Assembly: GCA_022579005.1 (NCBI GenBank)
Contig: MU401520.1
Location: 117,920-181,919 of the forward strand
DNA from: Poronia punctata
Taxonomy: Eukaryota; Ascomycota; Sordariomycetes; Xylariales; Xylariaceae
Length of the DNA stretch: 64,000 nucleotides
Direction of reading: 5' to 3'
Shown here piece by piece: positions 22,136-32,534 of this stretch (within the stretch, counting starts at the first letter, position 1; the number at the start of each line of letters is the position of its first letter). Under the pieces are notes generated by a model. The model was not told where the DNA came from. It ran no database searches and was given only the letters and a program-made list of their open reading frames with translations. Both the position numbers and the translations under genes were made by a program.

Positions 22136-22997
22136 TTTTAAGTTTTTAATTTAATTTATTTTTTGGCTTGGAAAATATCAAAGTGCTCGTATGTTTTAAA
22201 GGAGAAACATATTAAGGGGTCCACCCTTCGAAACCCCCTCTTTTTGTTTGAAAGGTAGTCGTAATACTTGTAGATGTGTTACTAGACAAGCAGATGATAC
22301 GACACGGTTATGTATATGATGAAGGTGATTATACGAAGTGGAATTGTGGATTGCCTCTAAGCCGCCATAGTTATGTGCTTCTCGGTTCAACATAAAGCTG
22401 TTTCGACCTTGCAATGCAGGCATCGAGGGGGTACAGGCTTTCATCATCTTTTCAGAGCTGTTGTTGTAAGGAACTTCAATATCTAGACCAGGGGCTATCC
22501 CGGGTAGGTTCCCCCCTCCCCCCTCCCCACAGTCTACAGACCCACATCACGTGCTAACCCCTCCGGTGCAATGTCTCCGCAAAGGCCTGGGACGCTCCAC
22601 GCTACCTTACCCGGCTGGGTTAAAATGGAGTAAAGTACAAGGTACCTATCTGATGCTAGGTTACCTCGTTCTCCTTAATAAGCTGCCCAATCGGTAGTCT
22701 CGCCTGGGGGGTTTTTATGGCATCATCATCGCCTACCTATCGGCATGTTCTGGCTGTCTGGGTGGCTACTCGTAGTCCAGAGTCCAGTCTAGGTCTACTC
22801 TATAATCTATTAGACTATTCCGTTCCCAAGAATACCAATGAACAAAGGTTGGGCTACCCACAACAACACTCTTAGTTGAGTGTCGGTGTTGGAATTGGCT
22901 CTCGTATCATGTTCTGATACGCCCAAGCGACAATTGAGATAACGTACACGCACACGTTTTGCACAGCAGGGGCTTACCTGTACCGAAACTAGCTACA
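22136..22997. other. Intergenic region
   Basis: Between 5S rRNA and the LCHN-like gene. Contains a GGGGTCCACCC hairpin-like repeat (listed separately) and a C-rich tract at 22509-22528. The 83-residue minus-strand frame at 22196-22447 spans that repeat and is not convincing. Confidence 0.45.
22214..22240. repeat. Dispersed GGGGTCCACCC...ACCCC hairpin motif, copy 1
   Basis: GGGGTCCACCCTTCGAAACC followed by CCCTC; it matches a second copy at 49222-49246 with the same core and one changed base in the loop (TTCG versus TTGG) plus one G fewer. The arms GGGG and CCCC can pair. Confidence 0.7.
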
Positions 22998-24936
22998 ATG
23001 GCTGCTTCACGCCGAGGCCAGCCCGAGCTTCATGTACGATTACCGTCGAATCCCAACATTGCGGCACCACCTCCAAATGTCTCCCTGCCCGACCTCCCTC
23101 CGATAGCCGCGCTCTTCCTCATCGAATTCGACGTCAAAGCTGGCTACACGATATCGTGGAAAGAATCAAAGCCCGGCGTCGAACTAGAAGGCGTCGTGGA
23201 ATACAAATCCTTGCCTTCTGGTCTACATACGGTCCCCGAGGATCTTATTTACTTCGTTCACGATGGTTACGCCGGCCTGAGTGCCTTTGTCAATGCGCCG
23301 GTGGAAGATGCAGCTGCTCGCAATGCGCGCATGTTGGCCGTCGGTGTCTTGGTTCCTCTAAGTTATGGGCGGTTAGGCAGGGCATGGAGACACGCCGAGA
23401 GCCTGAAGGTGATGGCATCGTATGTTCCGATACCCTCCTTCGCAGCTAGATTCGTATCCTGCGCCTCGGACTAATTCTTACTTCTGTTAGGAGACTAGCT
23501 GTAAATAGCAAAGACCTGGGTATTTTGGAAGACTACTGGGAGGCGAACCGCGTCAAAGATGCTATAGAGGAAGAGGATGACGCCGGTCAGGGCGTCCATG
23601 AGTCGCCAACCGCAGCACCACAGCGCCGGAAGAAATCGCGGGGCCAGACTAGGACTCGATCCGCGTCTGATGGAGGAGCGTTGATGCTGCCTGGCCACAG
23701 ACTGTCGCCGTTTCACCCGGCATGGAGTCTGACCAAACTCTTAGATACTTTTGGACCGCTCATATTTCCCATCCACCGGGCCGCACTGCTGCGCAAGCGG
23801 ATATTGATTGCTGGCCATGCCCCTGTCGAACAAACTTGTAATTTCGGTGAGTGATCGTCCACACAATGTCAACGCGATGGAAAGCTAATCGAGCCGTAGT
23901 CTACAACCTATCTATCCTTGCAAACATACCATTAGCAACGTTCAATCTTCTTGCGCCTAATTCGGCGGCACATCGCTTGCGGCCCCTTTTCTCAATCGGC
24001 GTTCACGATATCCCCTTCCTTACCGAGGATGCGAAGCATACCAGAAATCCCGATTTACCGACAGACGACAACTCCGAGTTGGGGACCGGGTGGATAGCAT
24101 GCACGACCGACAGTATTCTTTGTAAGAAAGAGAATCTGTGGGACATGCTCATCACTATGCCCCCTGCCCACAGCTTGAACGCAAAGAAGCATGTATGGCC
24201 CACTGTGGAATCCCCCCTTGGCGTACCTGTGAAGGCTACACAACGCGACATGCGACGCTTCCGTTGTTTGAAGACCGGACTCGCTCGCATCGAGGAGAAT
24301 CTCGCCCCGATGCCGCCTGGCACGCCGCACACAGTGACGGCGTACCACGAGGACGAAGCACTGCTCGACGAGGCCGAACAGGTCGTAGAGCCCACCAGCT
24401 GGACCGCTCTAGCTTACAGTGGGTTCATGTGGTGGGCCTCGGCAGGCGAGAAGCCGCGCTCCGATGAGGCTGAAGAGGTCGCTCAGGACGCCGCTCTTCT
24501 CGCCGATCTATCGTCTGCACCTATGGGAATGAACATGTCGATATCATCGCTTACGCCCAGACGGACATCAACAACAGTGTCGGCGCCACTAGACCCAGAC
24601 GAAGCCCGTGTCGAACTCGCCGTAATCGCCTACTTCCACCGCCTCACTACACAAATCCTTACCACATTATCGGACGTAGTCGACAGTTTCGACATTAGCG
24701 ATGCAGAAACCGGGCCTCCACCAGCGGAAGAGGAGGATGACGGCCTAATAGACGAAGACGAAGAAGAAGACGAAGACGGAGTACGCGTCGATACGGACGT
24801 GATCAAGAGAATGGGTCTCGATATCTGGAGCGCTTCGGATGTCGAGTTCGTCAAAGATCTCCTAGAGGCCTACTTTGATCGTCGGGCACGTGTGGAAGGC
24901 AAGGGTATCGAAGTCTGCGGCATTCGGGTCTGTTGA
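22998..24936 (+). CDS. LCHN/DENND11-like protein (DUF2347/DUF4484, DENN-related)
   Basis: Exons 22998-23419, 23491-23846 and 23900-24936; phases 2 and 1 close, giving 604 residues. The N-terminal block reads IAALFLIEFDVKAGYTISWK, then LEGVVEYKSLPSGLHTVPED, LIYFVHDGYAGLSAFVNAPV, RMLAVGVLVPLSYGRLGRAW. This follows the human LCHN (DENND11) pattern closely. The next block, FGPLIFPIHRAALLRKRILI, is the second DENN-like core, followed by YNLSILANIP and IGVHDIPFL. An acidic run (residues ~525-550, EEEDDGLIDEDEEEDED in part) precedes a conserved C-terminus. DENN proteins act on Rab GTPases; the fungal family is related to yeast Anr2. The cargo or Rab is unknown. The start at 22998 is the first ATG; the frame upstream begins only with TTG. 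Confidence 0.85.
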
Positions 24937-25713
24937 GAGGGCATGTGCCCTGTTTATAATGAGAGTGGGCAGTGGGCACAGTTCTTAGAATTGTTTTATT
25001 CGACGGGTGGGACGCGGTATCTTTACTGATTGTATTGACACGACCTGGTTGTACGCACCGCTATAATCTTTGCTCACACTGTCAAGTCAAGGTTGATGAA
25101 CGATACCTACTCGTAACAAAACTCTATATACCCACTCACTTGTGTATATAAATATACTTTAGGCGTGATGTCGCTATACGCAAGCCAGCTAGCTGGCTTT
25201 CTTTTTTTGTTTTTTTTTCCACATTTACCCTGAACTGAGTAGTTTATACATATATAAAACTGATACCATCGCAATATAACTTAAGAAGGATCACCGACGG
25301 TAGAGTATCTTGTATACACACCAAACATGAACAGAATATTAAAAAGACATAATTGGTCCTCTTGACACTACTACGTACTGGACAACATCATCTACTACAA
25401 ACTACCTAACTTGAATCTACGGCCGGTATTGCCACATACATAGTACCCTAACGCCTGATGCGCCAACCTATGCTTTTCTTTCGCATATACGCCTGCATTT
25501 CTTTGTGTCTTCTTTTTTTTCGCAGACTGCATTGCCGTGCCTGCTGCCAAAAAGAAAAAAAAAAGGCAGGCAAATATATGCCCTCCATTTTTGCTATAAA
25601 CGGACGGCCATACATCACCGAGCTCTGACCAAGACGGGTACTTGGTGGAATGCCCAGTTCGTCTTGCGTTGTGGAATACTATATTTCTGTAATGAAAGAC
25701 ATTATTTCTCTTC
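24937..25713. other. Intergenic region, convergent 3' ends
   Basis: AT-rich 3' flanks of the LCHN-like gene and SEC63. It contains an exact 18-bp palindrome at 25182-25199 followed by T-rich DNA, listed separately, and an A-rich tract at 25552-25565. Confidence 0.5.
25182..25199. repeat. Perfect 18-bp palindrome followed by T-rich sequence
   Basis: AAGCCAGCT joined to AGCTGGCTT with no spacer, followed by CTTTTTTTG and more T runs. It resembles a terminator-like stem plus U-tract, between two convergent Pol II genes. Its role, if any, is unknown. Confidence 0.85.
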
Positions 25714-27857
25714 TCACGACTCGTCTTCCGTATCGGTATTGGTGGCGCTGGTATCTGATTCCTCCTCCTCGGTGGCACTCTCGTCGTCAGACTCGTCTTC
25801 ATCCTTCCTCCGCTTAGCTACAGGGGCACCCTTGAGAGCGCTCATCTGGCCAGCAAGAGAATCTAGGGAGTATGTTAGTATAGTTATTGGGTATGTGTAG
25901 TTGAATATAAAAACTTACCCTCTTCCGGCTCGCTAATTTCATCTTCCGCCGTCATTTGAGCAGCTTTGCTAGCTTCCTCAACGGACAGCGTAACTTCCAT
26001 CTGTGTATCGAATCCGACGTAGCTGTCACATACGAGGTTCATCAAGAATGTGTATTTACCAGCTTGGCCAGGCGCGGCAAACTGAGCCTTCAAGGTTTGC
26101 ACGTTATATGTAGGTTTCCCGTCGGCTGTGAAAATTGGCTTATCAAAGCTGGTGAAAGTGAAGGGAGGGACAGCCATAGAGCCACCCCTCTTTTCTGTCA
26201 ACCAAATGTGCCACTTTGGTGAATGATCGCGGGCGTAATAGGGAGCGAAGGTGATGGGAGGGGATATCTGTTTCACATCCTCTGACACGATCTTCCCACT
26301 AGCATCCTTAACCGTCTTCTTGCGCCCTAGCATCGCGTCCAAGTCATCTTCGGCCGGATCCACGTCTTCGAGATCCATCTCGTCAATGGCAGGCACATCG
26401 GTGCTTCCGGGCGGCACAAAGCGACCCTTGATAACAAACGAGACCAGAGACGAGGGGATAATGAATTTCTCGCCTGTGACCTTGAAGAACGCCTTTGCGA
26501 CTTGGAAATAAGGTAGTTGCTTGGAAACCTCGACGGCTGTCTTGTATTGTTCTTCGTTGAGGAGTCCCTTTCCGATAGCAAGTTTCCTCCGTTCGGCATC
26601 AGGCCGCTCCATAAACTGCTGGACTGTCGTATGCTCCTTCGAGTCGCCCTCGATAGCTTTCACCACCGCAGGGGTGAAGTGTGGGAGTTGAAGGAGTGGC
26701 GAGGCCTTGGGTGGTATGGCCTGGATAAGGCGCTGGCTGACGTGATAAGAAAATAATATGGGTTCAGACCTGCCGAACGCGAGCGCGACGGCGAGGAAAG
26801 AACGGCAAAGGCTTTGTGCGATAGGTGCTACGGTGTATTTGGCGCTGTTAAGATCCCGGTCTTGGAGATCGACTCGGCCTAGATAGGCCCAGAGCAGGGC
26901 GAGAACCTTTCGCCTGACACCCGAGTCCAAATCTTCCAGCTTAGTCTTATCCTTGGCAGAAAGGCCACCGGCGTACGGGGTGATTTCGCCCGACGCCAGA
27001 ATGCTCGACTCGATCCGAGAAAGTCCAGACTCGGATTTGTCGCCTTTGAGGAATGACTTGAACTCCTTACCACTGCTCAGGGCTGTGATCAGGTCGCCTT
27101 CTTCGTGGACCTCGGTGAACTCGCGGAAAAGACTATTGGCACTCTCGACCTGGACACCTTCCTTGGTGACGCGCTGAGTACCGTACCACCACGAACCGAC
27201 AAGGTAAGGGAGCAACACGCCGAGAAGTGCACCGTATACCAAGACAACATACTTGCCGTTGCCGTCAGAGACGATGAACTTGGGGAGGGCAATGCCGATG
27301 GAGAAACCTTGCTTGCCGTCGGGGTGTCCGTATTGGATCCAGTTATTCCGGACCTCATCGTCGGTGAGGGCCTGGTAGGCCTTTGACAACTCTACCCATT
27401 GGTCGTTGAGGGACTCGGCGGTTTCGTTCTTGGCAGGGTCCGGTCGGATCTTGTCGGGGTGGAACTTGAGCCCCATTCGCTTGTAATGTGATTTGATCTG
27501 TTTCTCGGTGGCAGACTCGGATATGCCCAGGATATCGTAAGGGTTCCATATCTTAGCAGTGGTACGCTGAGTGGTGATGATCAGGTATAGCATGCCCGCC
27601 ATGACGGCCCAGCCGACCAGGGCGGCAATGGCGCGCTTGACCTTCCTCTGCTTGCGCTTGTGCGCCTTCGCTTGGGCCTGGATGAGATCTGCATGCTCAG
27701 GCTGGAAAGAGCTACGTATTCTCGGTGCAAGCGCTTCGGCATCTTTGGACGGCGCGAGAAGACTGTAGGTGAGAGGGAGGGTAACGATGGTGGACAGGGT
27801 GAAGATGAAGAAGGGGTAGAATTGACCCTGCTCGTCGTAAGAGTAGTCCGAACTCAT
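25714..27857 (-). CDS. SEC63: ER translocon component SEC63 (DnaJ-domain)
   Basis: Exons, minus strand: 27857-25919 and 25862-25714, giving 695 residues. TM1 lies at ~13-34 and TM2 at ~78-96. The luminal J domain begins at NPYDILGIS, with HPD at 133-135 in GLKFHPDKIRPDP. TM3 (VVLVYGALLGVLLPYLVGSW) follows, then the cytosolic Brl/Sec63 domain, including AQSLCRSFLAVAL, LLQLPHFT and the end FTFTSFDKPIF...TYNVQTLKAQF. A second exon supplies GQMSALKGAP and an acidic Ser/Thr-rich tail. In yeast the acidic, CK2-phosphorylated Sec63 tail binds Sec62; the tail here has repeated S/T-x-x-E/D sites. The J domain recruits BiP/Kar2 for post-translational import and ERAD. Confidence 0.96.
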
Positions 27858-28733
27858 CGTGCAGACGTGCCCTACGCCAGGGTCTTAAATTAGCAGTCTG
27901 GTAAGAGGGACACCAAGATCAATGCTGTTTTGACATGAGCGGTTGAGCTTATGGCGTAGAGGGTATTATCTCGTTCGTGGTATGATTTGTAGACAGCAGC
28001 AGCACCGTCCTCTGTCTAGTGGAGCGTACTTTAGACACAGCACCTGGCTTGATTGAATCGTGGCCTTCTTAATTACGATGCCATTGTACCCACTTACTGG
28101 GGTGCGACTATCGATAAGTAAACGCAAGGTGTCTACAGTAGGCGTAGAGAGCATGCTACTCTTTAAAAGTTGATTTTCCCCTGGCAATAGTAGGTACGTA
28201 CCTACCAAATACGGAATATTATTGGACAATACTAGAGCTATATGAGGCAACTGTACAGATATGCCGTACCACCCCTGTACTCAGAGGAGGTAGGTATTAT
28301 GTCGTTTCCGTACTCGTAGACCAAGCACCAACCTAATAGATACATCCTTGTCCGTGTACATACCATCTGCCTTCAATGTACTTTTAAAGTCACTTGCTTT
28401 CGAGTATTAATAGCTATGACCCCTGATCACGCCACGTTATGTATTACCTACACGTACCCGGACCTTCTTCTTTACGAGTCCGTGCAGCAACACAAATAAC
28501 ATGTAGGCTTTTGAAGATTTAAGCAATTGTTCCTGAATCCAATTTGTTGGGCAGGCAAGTGAATCATGGTCTTGAAATATACGTAGCTTGTGGTTTCATG
28601 CTTTATGTATCACATTTGGATTATTACGTAGAAGGCTTCGGACTTCAGCTGGGTGACAGGTTTTGGTGCAATACTGCCATGGGTCTACTGCGGAATACAA
28701 TACATGAGCAACGAGCCTATATCCAAACTGTAG
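27858..28733. other. Intergenic region
   Basis: SEC63 promoter and 3' flank of the isoprenylcysteine methyltransferase gene. Has GTACGTACCTACC motifs near 28193-28206. No gene or RNA recognised. Confidence 0.45.
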
Positions 28734-29732
28734 TTAACTGACGAAAGGTACACCACTGCCGACGTGTTTCTTGTAAGTTCTGTAGGCTTCTCCAAAGTGG
28801 ACTGAAAGCACCTCTTCTTCATGCCTGACGCGCGTTGAGAAGAACCTCCACAGTACGGCGGTATACGCAACGAAACATATCGGGTTCCCAAGGACTAATT
28901 GGGTACCTATTCCCCAAAAGAAGAATCCAGAATACGATGGGTGTCGCATGAAGGAGTACAGTCCGGTAGTGATTAGCTCGTGGTCATCTTTCTTCCTCAT
29001 CTGGATGACATGGTTGAATGACCGGCCAGCCTGTATCATGGCAGCGCTGCGAGCGATTTGTCCCATAATGACCAGTACCAACCCCAGCAGGAGGAGTATA
29101 TGTCCAGTGTAGAAAGGGGCCCATGCGCGATTTGGGAACAGCAGGTTCGTGATCAGACATTCCAACATGGCTGCAACATGCGCGATCTGATAGGACGGCC
29201 AGTTGGCCATCAGCAGGAAAGAGTTGACATTGGCGACTGGTGTATTATATTTCGCCGTGGTCCAAAATTCTAAGAAATGGAACGTGGAAAGGGCGGCGAT
29301 GAAGAATGGTATACGCCAAAGTGGAGAGGACGTGAATAGGAGGATCGAACCCATCAATGACGTAGCTAGCGCGAGCGAGATTCCCAGACTGAATGCCTGA
29401 AGGGCTATTCCCTCTAAAGACATCCGCTGGCCGGAGCATAATTCACCGAGTCGTATCGTCGGGATCTGCGCGCTGGGGGCAGCTGGGCTACATAGAGGCA
29501 GTGTGTTGTCAGCACTTGTGCTCAGGGCGGATGTTTCAATCGTGGCAAGTCCGAACACTGAACGACGACGGGTTTTTGCCCTATGATCCTTGGTTCTTTT
29601 GGTGGCCCATGGGGGTGTCGCCTCGCCTCCAGAGTCGTGTAAACTGGATGGTAACCCGGATGTGAAGGCTTTCAAAGTCGTCGCGTCGGAAGCCGAGGCA
29701 TAGGACGATGGCTCGAGGTCACCGAATGACAT
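28734..29732 (-). CDS. STE14: Protein-S-isoprenylcysteine O-methyltransferase (ICMT)
   Basis: Single exon, 332 residues from the ATG at 29732; nine more upstream codons begin only with TTG. The first ~80 residues are polar and low-complexity. Several TM spans follow from ~100 on, including PFFIAALSTFHFLEFWTTAK, the family entry motif (H-x-x-E-F). The C-terminal catalytic part has GRSFNHVIQMRKKDDHELIT, TTGLYSFMRHPSYSGFFFWG (the RHPxY SAM-binding signature) and EEEVLSVHFGEAYRTYKKHV, ending GVPFV. ICMT methylates the carboxylate of prenylated C-terminal cysteines (a-type pheromone, Ras/Rho proteins) in the ER membrane. All signature residues are present. Confidence 0.93.
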   Translation of the reverse strand: MSFGDLEPSSYASASDATTLKAFTSGLPSSLHDSGGEATPPWATKRTKDHRAKTRRRSVFGLATIETSALSTSADNTLPLCSPAAPSAQIPTIRLGELCSGQRMSLEGIALQAFSLGISLALATSLMGSILLFTSSPLWRIPFFIAALSTFHFLEFWTTAKYNTPVANVNSFLLMANWPSYQIAHVAAMLECLITNLLFPNRAWAPFYTGHILLLLGLVLVIMGQIARSAAMIQAGRSFNHVIQMRKKDDHELITTGLYSFMRHPSYSGFFFWGIGTQLVLGNPICFVAYTAVLWRFFSTRVRHEEEVLSVHFGEAYRTYKKHVGSGVPFVS

Positions 29733-30733
29733 CGTGTGCGAATGGCAGGCTGCTAGCAACTAAATCGGGACTCCAACCTCAACTACCTAGTAGCTAGAAG
29801 AACAACTGTCGCGCGTAAAGTGCGGTCCTGCGGATGCTGAGGGTGACAGGAAATGAACAAGGTAGCTTACCTATCTCCCAATAAGTCGTCCATTTTGATG
29901 TCAGGGAACCCTTTTGTTGTATACGACGGGCTCTCAATATTCCAGCGGACAAAGAATGCGCCAACCAACAGTCTCCATTACAGCTGGCGTACCGAGAAAA
30001 ACTACGAGCAGAAGTTTTCTTTGTTTCTTGGCTACGAATGAAAACATGGTGGGGTACAACATTCTTTCCAGACAGTATGAATCCAACCATATACGTGCCA
30101 ACCTACCCTGGTTGTACTTGGTAGCAGCTGAACTCCGGACACGGTAACATACGATGACATCAAATACCTACCTAACCTACCTACGTGTACGGTGTACGGG
30201 TAGGAAGATGGCTTCGTTTTGCGGCTAGCAAGTTGTGATAGACAGAACGTCAGTAATAGGCTAGAATCTTAGTCACCAAATACCTACGCATATCATTACC
30301 CGCCTTCCAAAACGTGTAGAGTGGCAGAAACTCCGAGCAGATCATCCTGCACATATCCTGCCCCACCTACCTAGGCGTGCTAGGACAGAGCACGTCAAGT
30401 CCATACTCATGCTTTACACCGGCGTGGCCCGTAGTCTACTCATAGATAAGTGCTACTCGTCATTCGGGTATCAATTGTATATATTCGGTAGAGTTCAATC
30501 TCAATATACGCGTACACCCAGAGAAGCCATCGCGAGAGAAGGCCAAAAAATACATAGGAGAAAGTGGTAAGGCGCGATTTTACATGGGCGAAACGTGTCG
30601 TGCTATGGCCGAGATCAGTTGCTTATATCCGGCCAACCCCTCTCTTGAAAGTTGATCACTCTGCTTGGCCACGCTTTTGCTTCACGTCGTGAGCTTAAAA
30701 CATATGCGCGAAGATAATAATTAAACAAAAACC
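29733..30733. other. Intergenic region between divergent genes
   Basis: About 1 kb holding the promoters of STE14 and the acetyltransferase gene. Contains CCTACCTAACCTACCTAC runs (30168-30184). Short frames at 29794-30147 are not convincing. Confidence 0.45.
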
Positions 30734-31569
30734 ATGGATTTAAGATCAGTCGACCCAGTTGAGAACAAGCGACGAATGGAGAATGAGCAGCTGTACTTTT
30801 CCTTTACACCGGATCTTATAGCAGCTCGTAGGAAATGTCAAGTTGCATTTGAACGGTTTAACAATGCTGGCGATGCCTCCAGGCGGACCCTGTTGGAGCT
30901 GTTCCTGAAGTAGGGCTAATTTTCATCTACTTCTTCGAGCCAGGCTGCCCCGTTTTCTGACCGAGTTAAAATAGGATAGTAGATGATAAAACACCACTTC
31001 CACCCCAGGCGCCTACAGAAGAAGAAGACGAGGCGCTTCTAGCCGACTTTGTGTGGTGCGATCGCCCTGTATCAAAGTTTGACTATGGCTACAATGTCAA
31101 GTACGTGCTTCTTCCGATTGGAAACCCTGAGCTCCTTTAACATGAAACTTATCGTCATAGATTCGGCAAAAACGTATACGTCAACAGTAACTCGACCTGG
31201 ATAGACAGCTGCCCCATCACCATCGGTGACCGGACCATCATGGGTCCGAATTGCTCTTTCTATTCCGGAAGACATCCGACGGATCCCAGGGTGCGTAATG
31301 GTACAAATGGCCCTGAGGACGGCGCACCTATTGTCGTCGGCGAGGATTGCTGGTTAGGTGGCAACGTCATCGTCCTCCCTGGGGTGACAATTGGCCGGGG
31401 CTGCACGATAGGAGCTGGCAGCGTTGTTACCAGAGATATTCCTCCGTTCATGGTTGCAGCCGGTAATCCTGCAAGGGTTCTTAAACCGGTCCGGCCCGCA
31501 CCCGCCGAGACTTTACCGCCTGGATATGTTCCGCCTGCCGATATTCCAATATCAGAGGCAGGTTTATGA
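30734..31569 (+). CDS. Maltose/galactoside-type O-acetyltransferase (left-handed beta-helix)
   Basis: Exons 30734-30909, 30975-31100 and 31161-31569 close in frame and give 236 residues. The N-terminal Mac domain spans the first ~60 residues (ENEQLYFSFTPDLIAARRKC, RRTLLELFLK). Then comes FVWCDRPVSKFDYGYNVK, and the hexapeptide-repeat beta-helix: FGKNVYVNSNSTWIDSCPIT, IGDRTIMGPNCSFYSGRHPT (catalytic His), IVVGEDCWLGGNVIVLPGVT, IGRGCTIGAGSVVTRDIPPF, AAGNPARVLKP. This is the LacA/Maa/nodL family, which transfers acetyl from acetyl-CoA to a sugar hydroxyl. Fungi have several copies; the natural substrate is not known. Converges with the next gene with only 14 bp between stop codons. Confidence 0.92.
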
Positions 31570-31583
31570 ATGCTCGGCATTCT

Positions 31584-32074
31584 CTATAATCCTCCCTGAA
31601 TAGTGAAAGACGAGGTAATTAGGATTAATACGTTGATGAGGCCCCAGATGAACGTCGTCCACGTAGACATATTATAACATGCCGAGATATACACGGCCCC
31701 GAGTCTAGTAGAAAATGATCAGCAAGGTTCGGTATCAGAAACAGTGTGCCACGTTTAGCGAGGACTCCTTACACAGAACCAACGATGCTGCCGGCGACTA
31801 CGGCTTCAACCCCAGCAACTATTCCGTAGACGACGGGAATGGCAACCAGATATGTCCATATCGGCCTCGGCTTACCGGCTTGCATAAAAAGTGCGATAGC
31901 GGCAACGCTGAGATGAAAGCCGATAAATAAAATCAGAGTCCAGAGAAGTGTGAAACGCCATGAATCGTAAACGAAAAAGAGGGTACACCTATCCGGAGGC
32001 CAGCAGAGGGAAGGGAAATCAGGGACACTGTAGCCCGGCGGAGGATAATTGACACAGTTATCACTAGAAGCCAT
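31584..32074 (-). CDS. Small fungal integral membrane protein (three TM), function unknown
   Basis: Exons, minus strand: 32074-31773 and 31704-31584; phase 2 closes, giving 140 residues. The start is the ATG of MASSDNCVNYP; the longer frame begins with TTG. The N-terminal ~35 residues are rich in Cys and Pro (CVNYPPPGYSVPDFPSLCWP). Membrane spans lie at ~47-69 (TLLWTLILFIGFHLSVAAIA), ~77-104 (across the intron) and ~113-134 (TFIWGLINVLILITSSFTIQ). The exon 2 sequence GAVYISACYNMSTW joins smoothly in the middle span. I recall similar small membrane proteins in many filamentous fungi but know no function. Confidence 0.75.
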
Positions 32075-32534
32075 CGAAAGCCAGCGCGTCAAGTCTCACA
32101 CGCAGAGAGTTCACGGCCCATCATTAGCTTCCGGTGCCTACTAGAAACTTTTGAAGAGATGTCGAACAAAACAAAGTCATGAGTGCGGTTCAAAATCACA
32201 GACTCATAGTTGATGAGATGAGCTAGAAACGCCAAGACGGGAGAGAAACAGAGAGGCTTAGCGTCCTTAGTATGTGCTTTATTGGGTTAGACTGCGAGTT
32301 ACACAGGCAGGTACCTAGGTACTTGGTTACATGTAATTGTTATGTAATTCCTATCCCGATAATTTGGCTGCCGTGCCTCGGCAAACCAGGGAACCTCAGT
32401 CACGAACCGTCGAGTTGCAGCTTGATCGCGTTTGGCATTGTTTGAAGCTTCTTTCAAACTAATAGAACCGAAACCTATACGAAGCGCCACTCAACCATGC
32501 TTATTCCGTAACGAGTCTTACATCGCAACCCAAC
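32075..32534. other. Intergenic region
   Basis: Short divergent promoter region between the small membrane protein and PEX8. No gene or RNA recognised. Confidence 0.5.
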
